NCBI GenBank assembly: GCA_003241485.1
Contig: QFQD01000084.1
Span: forward strand, 1 to 14,817
DNA: 14,817 nucleotides
Reading direction: 5' to 3'
DNA from: Ancylobacter novellus
GTDB lineage: Bacteria > Pseudomonadota > Alphaproteobacteria > Rhizobiales > Xanthobacteraceae
In this document: positions 6,186 through 12,841 of the stretch, piece after piece
Numbering within the stretch: the stretch's first letter is position 1
Layout: every line of letters begins with the position of its first letter
Translations under genes and position numbers: made by a program
Notes under the pieces: model-generated
Database searches by the model: none
Told to the model about the DNA's origin: nothing
The model's input: only the letters and a program-made list of their open reading frames with translations

Positions 6186-7804
6186 GCCATGCCGAGCGGC
6201 GCGCCTCGGCCGGCGGATGGACCGCTGGCGAGGCGCTTGAAAGCCTGTCGCCGCTGGCCGTTGCGCTTGGGCTGTGCGCCCTCGCCATCGCCCTGACTCT
6301 GTGCCTGCGCGCGCCCATTCCGGTGGACGAAACGCGCTACCTCACCGTGGCATGGGACATGTGGCGCTCGGGCGATCCGCTGGTGCTGCACCTCAATGGC
6401 GAGCCCTACGCGCACAAGCCGCCAATGCTGTTCTGGCTGATCAATGCCGCCTGGCTGGTCACCGGCCCGCAGGAATGGTCGGCCCGGCTGGTACCGGCGC
6501 TGTTCCTCCCGCTGAGCGTGTTCCTGACCTTCCGGCTCGGCCTCCGCCTCGGCGATCGCCGCGTGGCCGGGCGCGGGGCACTGGTGCTGGCGAGCACCTC
6601 GATCTTCGCCTTCATGGGCGCGTCGACCATGTTCGATGCCATGCTGACCAGCGCGGTCGTGTTGGCGCTCATCGGGCTCGTGCGCGCGGCACGGGGCGAG
6701 GCGCGCAGCGGCTGGCTCATCGTCGCCCTTTCCCTCGGCTTCGGCGTCCTCGCCAAGGGTCCGGTGGTTCTGCTGCATGTCCTGCCGGCGGCATTGATGG
6801 CACCGCTCTGGGTCGAGCAGCCCCAATCGTGGCGGCGCTGGTATCTTTCGCTTCTGGCAGCGGTGCTCGGCGGCGCGGCGATCGCCCTGGCCTGGGCCAT
6901 CCCCTCGGCCCTGTCCGGCGGCAGCGAGTTCGCCAATGAACTGCTCTGGGGCCAGACCTCGGGGCGCATGGTGAACGCCTTCGCCCATCGCCGCCCCGTC
7001 TGGTTCTACGTCGCCCTCCTGCCGGTGCTGCTGTTCCCGTGGGTGTTCACCGCGCGGCTATGGACACGCAAGGTTGTCGGCGGGTTGTGGCAGAGCCGGA
7101 TCTGGCGCCTGCCGGTCATCATGGCGGCGGGCAGCTTTGTGACGCTGTCGCTGGTTTCGGGCAAGCAGATCCACTACCTGCTGCCCATGCTGCCGGCGGC
7201 CTCGCTCATCATCGCCCGACTGCTGTCGCAGTCTGGGGCGACGCGCGACGAGCGGGGCTTTGCGCTGATGGCGGCGCTGTTCGGGGCGGCGCTGCTCGCT
7301 CTCGCGGCCCTGGCACCGTGGCTGCCGGCGACTTTTCCGCCCGTCTACGCGGCACCCGCCCTGCTGCTGATCGCCGCCGCGCTGCCGCTCTGGGCCCTGC
7401 GTCATGCGCTCTGGCAGGTCGTACCGGCCTTCGCCGCCATTCTGGCGATCGTTCTTTCGCTCGAAGCCGGCATGGGCGCGCTCGGCGCCTTTGATCTTCG
7501 CCCTCTGGCGCGGCAGATCGATCCCGCGCGCCCGCTCGCCTTCGTGGGCGGGTATCAGGGCGAGGTCGACTTCGCCGCACGGCGCACCGGGCGGGTGGAT
7601 GTCGTCACGCAACAGGAGGCGGCGTCCTGGCGGAAAGCTCACCCCGAGGGTCAGCTGGTGGCGATCTTCCGCGACAGCGCGCCCGATTTCGGCGCCGGCA
7701 AGCCATGGATCGCGCGCTATACTAATCGTTATATAGGCTTGTGGCCGCCAATGGCGGCGACGGGGGATGCTGAAGGCGATGCGCCTCCTGCTGGTAGAAG
7801 ATGA
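6182..7804 (+). CDS. ArnT-like family 39/83 glycosyltransferase, polytopic membrane protein
   Basis: This 540-residue protein, close to the roughly 550 of ArnT, should transfer a sugar from a polyprenyl-phosphate donor to an acceptor on the periplasmic face of the inner membrane. Seen directly: a first membrane helix at about residues 23-42, then the acidic pair D49-E50 in PVDETRYLTVAWDM, which is the usual catalytic loop of GT-C enzymes, then HKPPMLFWLINAAW, and around a dozen hydrophobic segments up to about residue 435. A soluble C-terminal part follows, with FVGGYQGEVDFAARRTGRVD. The ATG at 6182 overlaps the upstream stop (ATGA). The frame is open further upstream to about 5810, but that part lies over the two upstream genes. 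Lipid A is the likely acceptor by analogy with ArnT and rhizobial Rgt proteins; the sugar cannot be read from sequence. The 3' end overlaps the regulator gene by 26 bases. Confidence 0.85.
   Translation: MSHAERRASAGGWTAGEALESLSPLAVALGLCALAIALTLCLRAPIPVDETRYLTVAWDMWRSGDPLVLHLNGEPYAHKPPMLFWLINAAWLVTGPQEWSARLVPALFLPLSVFLTFRLGLRLGDRRVAGRGALVLASTSIFAFMGASTMFDAMLTSAVVLALIGLVRAARGEARSGWLIVALSLGFGVLAKGPVVLLHVLPAALMAPLWVEQPQSWRRWYLSLLAAVLGGAAIALAWAIPSALSGGSEFANELLWGQTSGRMVNAFAHRRPVWFYVALLPVLLFPWVFTARLWTRKVVGGLWQSRIWRLPVIMAAGSFVTLSLVSGKQIHYLLPMLPAASLIIARLLSQSGATRDERGFALMAALFGAALLALAALAPWLPATFPPVYAAPALLLIAAALPLWALRHALWQVVPAFAAILAIVLSLEAGMGALGAFDLRPLARQIDPARPLAFVGGYQGEVDFAARRTGRVDVVTQQEAASWRKAHPEGQLVAIFRDSAPDFGAGKPWIARYTNRYIGLWPPMAATGDAEGDAPPAGRR
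7718..7735 (+). promoter_or_regulatory. AT-rich -10-like island inside the ArnT-like gene, possible internal promoter
   Basis: TATACT (7718-7723) and TATATA (7730-7735) stand in an otherwise very GC-rich coding stretch, 44-61 bases before the preferred regulator ATG at 7779. They could be -10 elements that let the two-component genes be expressed at a basal level independent of the operon promoter. No good -35 hexamer was found at the right distance, so this is weak. Confidence 0.2.
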
Positions 7805-8453
7805 GCGTGAACTGGCCGGCCTGCTCAAGGCCGGGCTGAAGGCTGCCGGCTTCACCGTCGACCACGTCGCGACCGTGGCCGACGCCGATGCGGCCCTTGA
7901 AGCGGAAAGCTACGACATCGCCGTGCTCGACCTGCGACTACCCGACGGCGACGGCCTCGACCTGCTGCGCCGGCGGCGCGCCATCGGCCTTGCCATTCCC
8001 GTGCTCATCCTCACCGCGCGCGACAGCCTGTCGGACCGGGTGAAGGGACTTGAGCAGGGCGGCGACGACTATGTGCTGAAGCCGTTCCATATCGACGAGG
8101 TGGTGGCACGGCTTCGCGCTCTGCTGCGTCGCCCCAACCAGGCGCTTGGCGTCGACATTGTCATCGGCAATCTTGCGCTCAACACGATGAACCTGGTGGT
8201 GACGGTCGACGACGTGCCGCTGTCGCTGTCGCGGCGGGAACTGAGCCTGCTGGAACTGTTCATGCGCCGCGCCGGAAGGGTTCTGACCAAGGAAACGATC
8301 GAGCGCGCGCTTTACGGCTTCAACGAGGAGCTGGAATCGAACGCGGTCGAAGTGCTGGTACACCGGCTGCGGCGCAAACTGGCGGGAGCCGCGGCGTCGC
8401 CGGCCATCCACACGCTGCGCGGCATCGGCTATCTCATGGACGACGCACCGTGA
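7779..8453 (+). CDS. OmpR/PhoB-family two-component response regulator
   Basis: A 224-residue DNA-binding regulator with an N-terminal receiver domain (about 1-115) and a C-terminal winged helix (about 125-220). The receiver shows the acidic pocket in LLVEDERE, the phospho-acceptor D51 in AVLDLRLPDGDGL, the conserved threonine in LILTARD and the lysine in DDYVLKPF. The output domain has LSRRELSLLELFMRRAGRVL, the recognition-helix region NAVEVLVHRLRRKL and the terminal IHTLRGIGYLM. These match the QseB/PmrA/TctD group. The start is placed at 7779, where MRLLLVEDE begins as in relatives. An in-frame ATG at 7767 would add four residues. The gene overlaps the end of the ArnT-like gene and its stop overlaps the kinase start, implying translational coupling. 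The TGTAAG repeats at 5061-5077 are its best candidate target. Confidence 0.93.
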   Translation: MRLLLVEDERELAGLLKAGLKAAGFTVDHVATVADADAALEAESYDIAVLDLRLPDGDGLDLLRRRRAIGLAIPVLILTARDSLSDRVKGLEQGGDDYVLKPFHIDEVVARLRALLRRPNQALGVDIVIGNLALNTMNLVVTVDDVPLSLSRRELSLLELFMRRAGRVLTKETIERALYGFNEELESNAVEVLVHRLRRKLAGAAASPAIHTLRGIGYLMDDAP

Positions 8454-9805
8454 GCGCGAAGGCTGCCTCCTGGTCGCTGAAGCGGCGCCTCGCCATACGC
8501 TTGCTGATCGTGCTCACTCTGGGCGTGCTCGGCCCCTCCACCGTTATGGTCATCGCCGCCATGTGGGCCATCGACTCGATGGACGACCGGGCGCTGCAGG
8601 ACCAGGCTGCAGACATCGTACGCAATCTCGACCTCGGCACCACGCCTCCGGTGCTGCGCCTGCCGGGGCGGCTCGCCACCGCCTATGCGAGCTCGGGCAA
8701 CTCCTATCTCTATGCGATCCTGGACGATGCCGGCGAGATCATAACCTCCTCCTCGCCCGCCGCCGCGCCGCTCGCCGCGGAAGCCATGCATGGGCCTTCC
8801 GGGACGTTCTTCCTCGTTTCGCGACCGGACGGCGGCGCGCCGTGGTACGCATATTCCTCCCAGGTTGGCCCGTATCGCGTCGCCGTTGCGCAGGGCAGCC
8901 TGCATGAGGATGCGATGACCGACAGCGTCATCCGCGACCTGCTGAATTTCAGCCTCCTCACCGCCCTGCCGCTGCTCGCCGTCACCTTGCTGGTGGCCAT
9001 GTGGACGCTCAGCCGGGCGTTTCGCGAGATTGACCGGGTGGCCGCCGATGTGCGCGCGATCACGCCGGGCGGCGTCGATGCAAAGCTCTCCGCCGCCGGC
9101 CTGCCAAAGGAGATCATCCCTCTCGTCGAAGCCGTGAATGATGCGCTCGCCCGGCTCAACCGCGCTTATGACGTGGAGCGCCGCTTCACCACGGATGCCG
9201 CCCACGAGCTGCGCACGCCGGTCGCGGTGCTCATGGCGCGCATCGACACGATGCCGCACGGTGCGCTGCGCGACAATCTCGCCGCCGACACGACACGCCT
9301 CAGCCGTCTCGTCTCGCAAATGCTCGATGTGGCGCGGCTCGACGCGGCGCCCCTGCCGATCGACATGACCGTCAATCTCAGCTCCGTCGTGCGCGAGGCG
9401 GTGGCCCAGCTGGGTCCGCTGGCGCTCCGCGACAAACGGCAGATGGAGATGCGGGCGCCGGACCGGCCGGTGAGCGTGCGCGGCAATGAGGCGGCCCTGC
9501 GGCTGGCCGTCACCAACCTTGTCGAGAACGCCATGCTGCATACGCCGGCCGGAACGCCGATCGACATTGAGGTGACCGAAGAGCCGGCGATCCGCGTGCT
9601 GGATCGCGGCCCCGGCGTACCGGCCTCCGAGCGCGAAGTGATCTTCGAGCGTTTCCAGCGCAACCCGACCACGACGGCCTCAGGGACCGGGCTGGGGCTT
9701 GCCATCGTCACCGAAATCGCCGCCCGCCACGGCGCCACGGCGAGCGTGGAAGATCGCGATGGCGGCGGGAGCGCCTTCGTCATCCGCTGGAACCATACCG
9801 ACTGA
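8450..9805 (+). CDS. TctE-like sensor histidine kinase of the glycosyltransferase operon
   Basis: A 451-residue inner-membrane sensor kinase, partner of the preceding regulator. A GTG start at 8450 overlaps the regulator's stop (GTGA). The N-terminus has a basic stretch (SLKRRLAIRL) and a first helix to about residue 40. A periplasmic region of about 120 residues follows, resembling the 2CSK_N sensor domain (DRALQDQAADIVRNL, YLYAILDDAGEIITSS). The second helix is at about 163-187, followed by a HAMP-like linker. The kinase core carries phospho-acceptor H252 in TDAAHELRTPVAVL, the N box with N360 (NLVENAMLHTP), the G1 box DRGPGVP, the F box FERFQR and the G2 box GTGLGLAIV. The signal is not deducible; for envelope-modifying systems cationic peptides, metals or pH are typical, but nothing here chooses among them. 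The gene closes the operon, and no clear terminator follows. Confidence 0.92.
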   Translation: MSAKAASWSLKRRLAIRLLIVLTLGVLGPSTVMVIAAMWAIDSMDDRALQDQAADIVRNLDLGTTPPVLRLPGRLATAYASSGNSYLYAILDDAGEIITSSSPAAAPLAAEAMHGPSGTFFLVSRPDGGAPWYAYSSQVGPYRVAVAQGSLHEDAMTDSVIRDLLNFSLLTALPLLAVTLLVAMWTLSRAFREIDRVAADVRAITPGGVDAKLSAAGLPKEIIPLVEAVNDALARLNRAYDVERRFTTDAAHELRTPVAVLMARIDTMPHGALRDNLAADTTRLSRLVSQMLDVARLDAAPLPIDMTVNLSSVVREAVAQLGPLALRDKRQMEMRAPDRPVSVRGNEAALRLAVTNLVENAMLHTPAGTPIDIEVTEEPAIRVLDRGPGVPASEREVIFERFQRNPTTTASGTGLGLAIVTEIAARHGATASVEDRDGGGSAFVIRWNHTD

Positions 9806-9931
9806 GACGGGCACGGGACGCCCCTTCCGGTTCGCGAGCCTCCATACCTGCCCGGAATCTGGGCGGCTCGCCCCAAGATCCCACCTAACGTAAGCTGAAG
9901 ATCCGCGAGGCGTCATGCTTGGCGAAGGATT

Positions 9932-9945
9932 TGCATACCAATGCA
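9932..9945. promoter_or_regulatory. TGCAT-N4-ATGCA inverted repeat upstream of the ABC importer operon
   Basis: TGCAT (9932-9936) and ATGCA (9941-9945) form a short dyad about 70 bp before the binding-protein start, a suitable place for an operator. It is only five bases per arm, so chance is possible. No regulator gene adjoins the operon. Confidence 0.25.
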
Positions 9946-9953
9946 CTTCCGCA

Positions 9954-9973
9954 CCGGCCGCCCTGTCGGCCGG
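9954..9973 (+). other. GC-rich hairpin in the leader of the ABC importer operon
   Basis: CCGGCCG (9954-9960) and CGGCCGG (9967-9973) can pair as a 7-bp stem with a 6-base loop, about 40 bases before the start codon at 10015. It has no T tract, so it is not a standard terminator. It could end transcription of the kinase gene weakly or shape the leader. In such GC-rich DNA this may be incidental. Confidence 0.25.
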
Positions 9974-10014
9974 CGCGGCCGTCTCATCGTCCTTGCTTGC
10001 CCGGAGGTGCCGTC

Positions 10015-11100
10015 ATGACCAGCCTGATCCGCCGTCTCGCCGCCCGCCTGCTCCCGGATCGGACGCCCGCGCCGGCTACCGGTCTTGCTCGCCTTGCCGG
10101 CGTGGCGAGCCTTGCGGCGATGCTCGCCGTGGCGGCGAGCGGCGGCGCCCATGCCCAGACGCCGGTCAAGTTCACCCTCGACTGGGTGTTCCAGGGGCCG
10201 ACCTCGCCTTTCCTCGTCGCGCTGGAGAAGGGCTACTACAAGGCCGAGGGCCTCGACGTCACCATGGACCCCGGCCAGGGCTCTGCCGGCGCGGTGCAGC
10301 GCGTCGCCTCAGGCGCCTATGACATCGGCTTCGCCGACGTCAATTCGCTCATCGAGTACAACGCCAAGAACCCCGGCAAGGAAATCCTCTGCGTGTTCAT
10401 GGCGTATGATTTCCCGCCCTTCGGCGTCTATGCCCTGAAGAAATCGGGCATCGCCAAGCCGGCCGACCTTGCCGGCAAGAAACTCGGCGCGCCGGTGTTC
10501 GACGCTTCGTTCCGGCTGTTTCCCGCCTTCGCAAAGAAGGTCGGCATTGATCCCAAGAGCGTGGAGCATGTGAACCTCACCCCGCAGCTGCGCGAGCAAT
10601 CGCTGGTGCAGGGCACGGTCGACTTCATCTCCGGCCACTATTTCTCATCGATCCTCGACCTGAAGGCGCGCGGCGTGACGGAGGACGACATCGTCGCCTT
10701 CACCTATAGCGGCGCGGGCATGGATGTGTATGGCAACGGCATCATCATCTCCCCGGCCATGGCCGAGAAGCCCGAAGCCGTGAAAGGCTTCCTGCGCGCC
10801 ACCGCCAAGGCGTGGAAGGAGGTCGCCGCCGACCCGTCGATCGGCGTTGCCGCCGCCAAGACGCGCGATCCGCTGATCGACGAGAAGCTGGAGACCGAGC
10901 GCCTGAACATGTCGCTCAAGATGAACGTGCTGACGCCCTTCGTGAAGGAGAACGGCATGGGCGACGTCGACCCCGCGCGCTTCGCCCGCTCGGTGCAGGA
11001 TGTGGCGGACGCCTTTGGCCTGCCGAGCGCCCCGGCGCCGGAAAAGGTGTTCACCGACAAATATCTGCCGCCCAAGGCAGAGCGTATGGTCGCGCCGTGA
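10015..11100 (+). CDS. ABC transporter substrate-binding protein, SsuA/THI5-like (NMT1 family)
   Basis: This 361-residue periplasmic protein should capture the substrate for the importer encoded by the next two genes. The ATG at 10015 is chosen because GGAGG at 10003-10007 sits seven bases upstream. The frame is open further upstream but without a comparable site. A signal peptide is evident: arginines near the start, a hydrophobic core around LAGVASLAAMLAVAAS, and a likely signal peptidase I site at AHA-QT (after residue 47). The n-region is rather long. The mature part shows the family pattern KFTLDWVFQGPTSPFLVALE, GYYKAEGLDVTM, GSAGAVQRVASGAYDIGFAD and DLAGKKLGAPVFDA. The family covers nitrate, sulfonate, taurine and thiamine-pyrimidine importers, and the sequence does not let me choose among them. 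It is the first gene of the operon. Confidence 0.88.
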   Translation: MTSLIRRLAARLLPDRTPAPATGLARLAGVASLAAMLAVAASGGAHAQTPVKFTLDWVFQGPTSPFLVALEKGYYKAEGLDVTMDPGQGSAGAVQRVASGAYDIGFADVNSLIEYNAKNPGKEILCVFMAYDFPPFGVYALKKSGIAKPADLAGKKLGAPVFDASFRLFPAFAKKVGIDPKSVEHVNLTPQLREQSLVQGTVDFISGHYFSSILDLKARGVTEDDIVAFTYSGAGMDVYGNGIIISPAMAEKPEAVKGFLRATAKAWKEVAADPSIGVAAAKTRDPLIDEKLETERLNMSLKMNVLTPFVKENGMGDVDPARFARSVQDVADAFGLPSAPAPEKVFTDKYLPPKAERMVAP

Positions 11101-11108
11101 ATGTGTTC

Positions 11109-11130
11109 CGGCGCCCCGGCCGGGGCGCCG
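11109..11130 (+). terminator. Perfect 22-bp GC palindrome between binding-protein and ATPase genes, possible attenuating hairpin
   Basis: CGGCGCCCCGG (11109-11119) is followed directly by its exact reverse complement (11120-11130). The palindrome lies eight bases after the binding-protein stop and 28 bases before the ATPase start. In RNA it would fold into a very stable stem with a tight loop. There is no T run after it, so full termination is unlikely. Such hairpins after the binding-protein gene often protect its mRNA or reduce read-through, so that more binding protein than membrane components is made; that role is inferred here. Confidence 0.5.
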
Positions 11131-11158
11131 CCTCCTGTGCCTGTGGTGTGTTCTGCGC

Positions 11159-11953
11159 ATGTCCTCTACCCCTCCCCTCATCGAACTTGACGCCGTCAGC
11201 CTCGCCTATGGCGAGGGCAAGGAAACGACGCTGGCGCTCGCCGATGCCACCATGAGCATCGCGGATGGCGAGTTCGTCGCCGTGGTCGGCCCCTCCGGCT
11301 GCGGCAAGTCCACGCTGATGAAGCTCGTCACCGGCCTGATCGCCCCGACCTCCGGCAAGGTCCGGGTGCGTGGGACGCCTGTCACCGGGCCGATACGCGG
11401 CGTCGGGATGGCGTTCCAGAACTCGACGCTGATGCCGTGGCGCAGCACGCGCGACAATGTCATGCTGCCGCTGGAAGTGGTCGAGCCGCACAAGCGGCGC
11501 TTGCGCACGGACCGTGCCTATTATTTCGACAAGGTGCAGCAGCTGCTGGCCTCGGTCGGGCTCGGCGAGTTCGGCGACAAATACCCCTGGCAGCTTTCCG
11601 GCGGCATGCAGCAGCGCGCCAATGTCTGCCGCGCCCTGATCCACGAGCCACAGATCCTCATGCTGGACGAACCCTTCGGGGCGCTTGATGCCTTCACCCG
11701 TGAGGAGTTGTGGGGAATCATGCAGGCGCTGTGGCTGGAGCGGCGCTTTACGGCTGTCTTGGTCACGCATGACCTGCGCGAGGCGGTGTATCTCGCCGAT
11801 ACGGTCTATGTGATGAGCCGCCGCCCCGGCCGCATCGTCAAGATCCGCACGGTCGACCTGCCGCGCCCGCGCACGCTGGAGACCACCTTCCAGCCCGCAT
11901 TCGTCGAGATCGTGCACGAGCTGCGCGAGCGCATCCAGCTGGAGCATGCCTGA
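11159..11953 (+). CDS. ABC transporter ATP-binding protein, SsuB/TauB-like
   Basis: A 264-residue cytoplasmic ATPase that powers the importer. It contains Walker A GPSGCGKST (about residues 44-52), the Q-loop in GMAFQNSTLMPWRS, the signature LSGGMQQR (about 147-154), Walker B ILMLDEP with the catalytic glutamate, the D-loop FGALDA and the switch histidine in VTHDLREA. The FQNSTLMPWRSTRDNV pattern is characteristic of the nitrate/sulfonate/taurine subfamily. The ATG at 11159 follows a 58-base gap containing the GC palindrome. An open frame extends upstream into the binding-protein gene but is not translated sequence. The stop shares bases with the permease ATG (TGATG at 11951-11955), indicating translational coupling. 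Confidence 0.92.
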   Translation: MSSTPPLIELDAVSLAYGEGKETTLALADATMSIADGEFVAVVGPSGCGKSTLMKLVTGLIAPTSGKVRVRGTPVTGPIRGVGMAFQNSTLMPWRSTRDNVMLPLEVVEPHKRRLRTDRAYYFDKVQQLLASVGLGEFGDKYPWQLSGGMQQRANVCRALIHEPQILMLDEPFGALDAFTREELWGIMQALWLERRFTAVLVTHDLREAVYLADTVYVMSRRPGRIVKIRTVDLPRPRTLETTFQPAFVEIVHELRERIQLEHA

Positions 11954-12729
11954 TGACCGCGCGCCAGCGGCGCCTTGCGCGCCTTGCCATGCCCTGGCTC
12001 ACCCTCGCCGTGCTGCTCCTGCTGTGGGAGGGCGCCTGCCTTGCCTTCAATGTGCCGGAGATCATCGCCCCGCGCCCCAGCCGGGTGATCGAGGTCATGG
12101 TGCAGCGCTGGGACCTGCTGCTGCGCTTCTGCCTGGAGACCTTCTGGACGACGATGATCGGCTTCTTCCTGGCGATCGGCTTCGGCCTCCTGCTGGGGCT
12201 CGCCATCGGCGCCTCGCCCTTCATCTATGCCGGGCTCTACCCGCTGCTGATCGCCTTCAATGCCATCCCGAAGGTGGCCATCGTGCCGATCCTGATGATC
12301 TGGCTCGGCATCGGCGCGCTGCCGGCGGTCATCACCGCCTTCGTCATCTCCTTCTTCCCCATCGTGGTGAACGTCGCCACCGGCCTTGCGACCATCGAGC
12401 CGGAAATGCGTGACGTCATGCGCTCGCTCGGCGCCAGCAACTGGGAAATACTGACCAAGGTCGGCGTGCCGCGCGCCATGCCCTATCTGTTCGCCAGCCT
12501 GAAGGTGGCGGCGACGCTGGCCTTCGTCGGCTCGGTGCTGGCGGAGACGGTCGGCGGCAATCGCGGCATCGGTTTCCTCATGCTCTCGGCCAGCGCGCGC
12601 AACGATTCCGCCACCACCTTCGCGGGCCTCTTCGCCATCGCCATCATGGGCGTCGGCGTCTATGCCGCCTGCGCGCTGATCGAACGGCGCATGACACGCT
12701 GGGCCTTTCGCGGCCAGGTGGTGAACTGA
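11953..12729 (+). CDS. ABC transporter permease, SsuC/TauC-like
   Basis: A 258-residue inner-membrane permease, the usual length for this family, with about six hydrophobic helices. The first is near residues 13-32 (MPWLTLAVLLLLWEGACLAF). The coupling-helix (EAA) loop that contacts the ATPase is visible at about residues 149-176, in EPEMRDVMRSLGASNWEIL followed by KVGVPRAMPYLFASLK. The region FNAIPKVAIVPILMIWLGIG before it is the well-conserved transmembrane part of the BPD_transp_1 fold. The start overlaps the ATPase stop. A single permease gene implies a homodimer. This is the last gene of the operon. Confidence 0.92.
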   Translation: MTARQRRLARLAMPWLTLAVLLLLWEGACLAFNVPEIIAPRPSRVIEVMVQRWDLLLRFCLETFWTTMIGFFLAIGFGLLLGLAIGASPFIYAGLYPLLIAFNAIPKVAIVPILMIWLGIGALPAVITAFVISFFPIVVNVATGLATIEPEMRDVMRSLGASNWEILTKVGVPRAMPYLFASLKVAATLAFVGSVLAETVGGNRGIGFLMLSASARNDSATTFAGLFAIAIMGVGVYAACALIERRMTRWAFRGQVVN

Positions 12730-12747
12730 CGGCAAACGGGCGCGGGG

Positions 12748-12778
12748 CAGCCAGGCTGGGCACATCGCCCGCCGGGCG
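12748..12778 (+). terminator. Weak tandem hairpins after the ABC importer operon
   Basis: CAGCC-A-GGCTG (12748-12758) and CGCCC-GCC-GGGCG (12766-12778) are two short inverted repeats in the 112-base gap between the permease stop and tex. Either could help end the importer transcript, but neither is followed by a T tract and both arms are short. No other clear signal was found in this gap, including a promoter for tex. Confidence 0.25.
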
Positions 12779-12841
12779 GTAGCCTTCGCGGGTGCGGCTG
12801 ACTATGGTCGCGCCCCCTGCCCGTTCACGTTCCGGTACCGC

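Noticed and set aside
6119..6988. 289-codon minus-strand open frame under the ArnT-like gene
   Set aside because: It is antisense to a well-supported membrane protein gene, and its composition is Gln/Arg/His/Gly-rich, typical of reverse-frame artefacts.
9890..9897. GTAAGCTG, matching bases 5073-5080 of the TGTAAG box region
   Set aside because: Only one half-site is present; the position 11 bp upstream does not match, so this is probably chance.
9919..10014. Upstream extension of the binding-protein frame
   Set aside because: A clear GGAGG at correct spacing before ATG 10015, followed by a signal peptide, makes the longer form unlikely.
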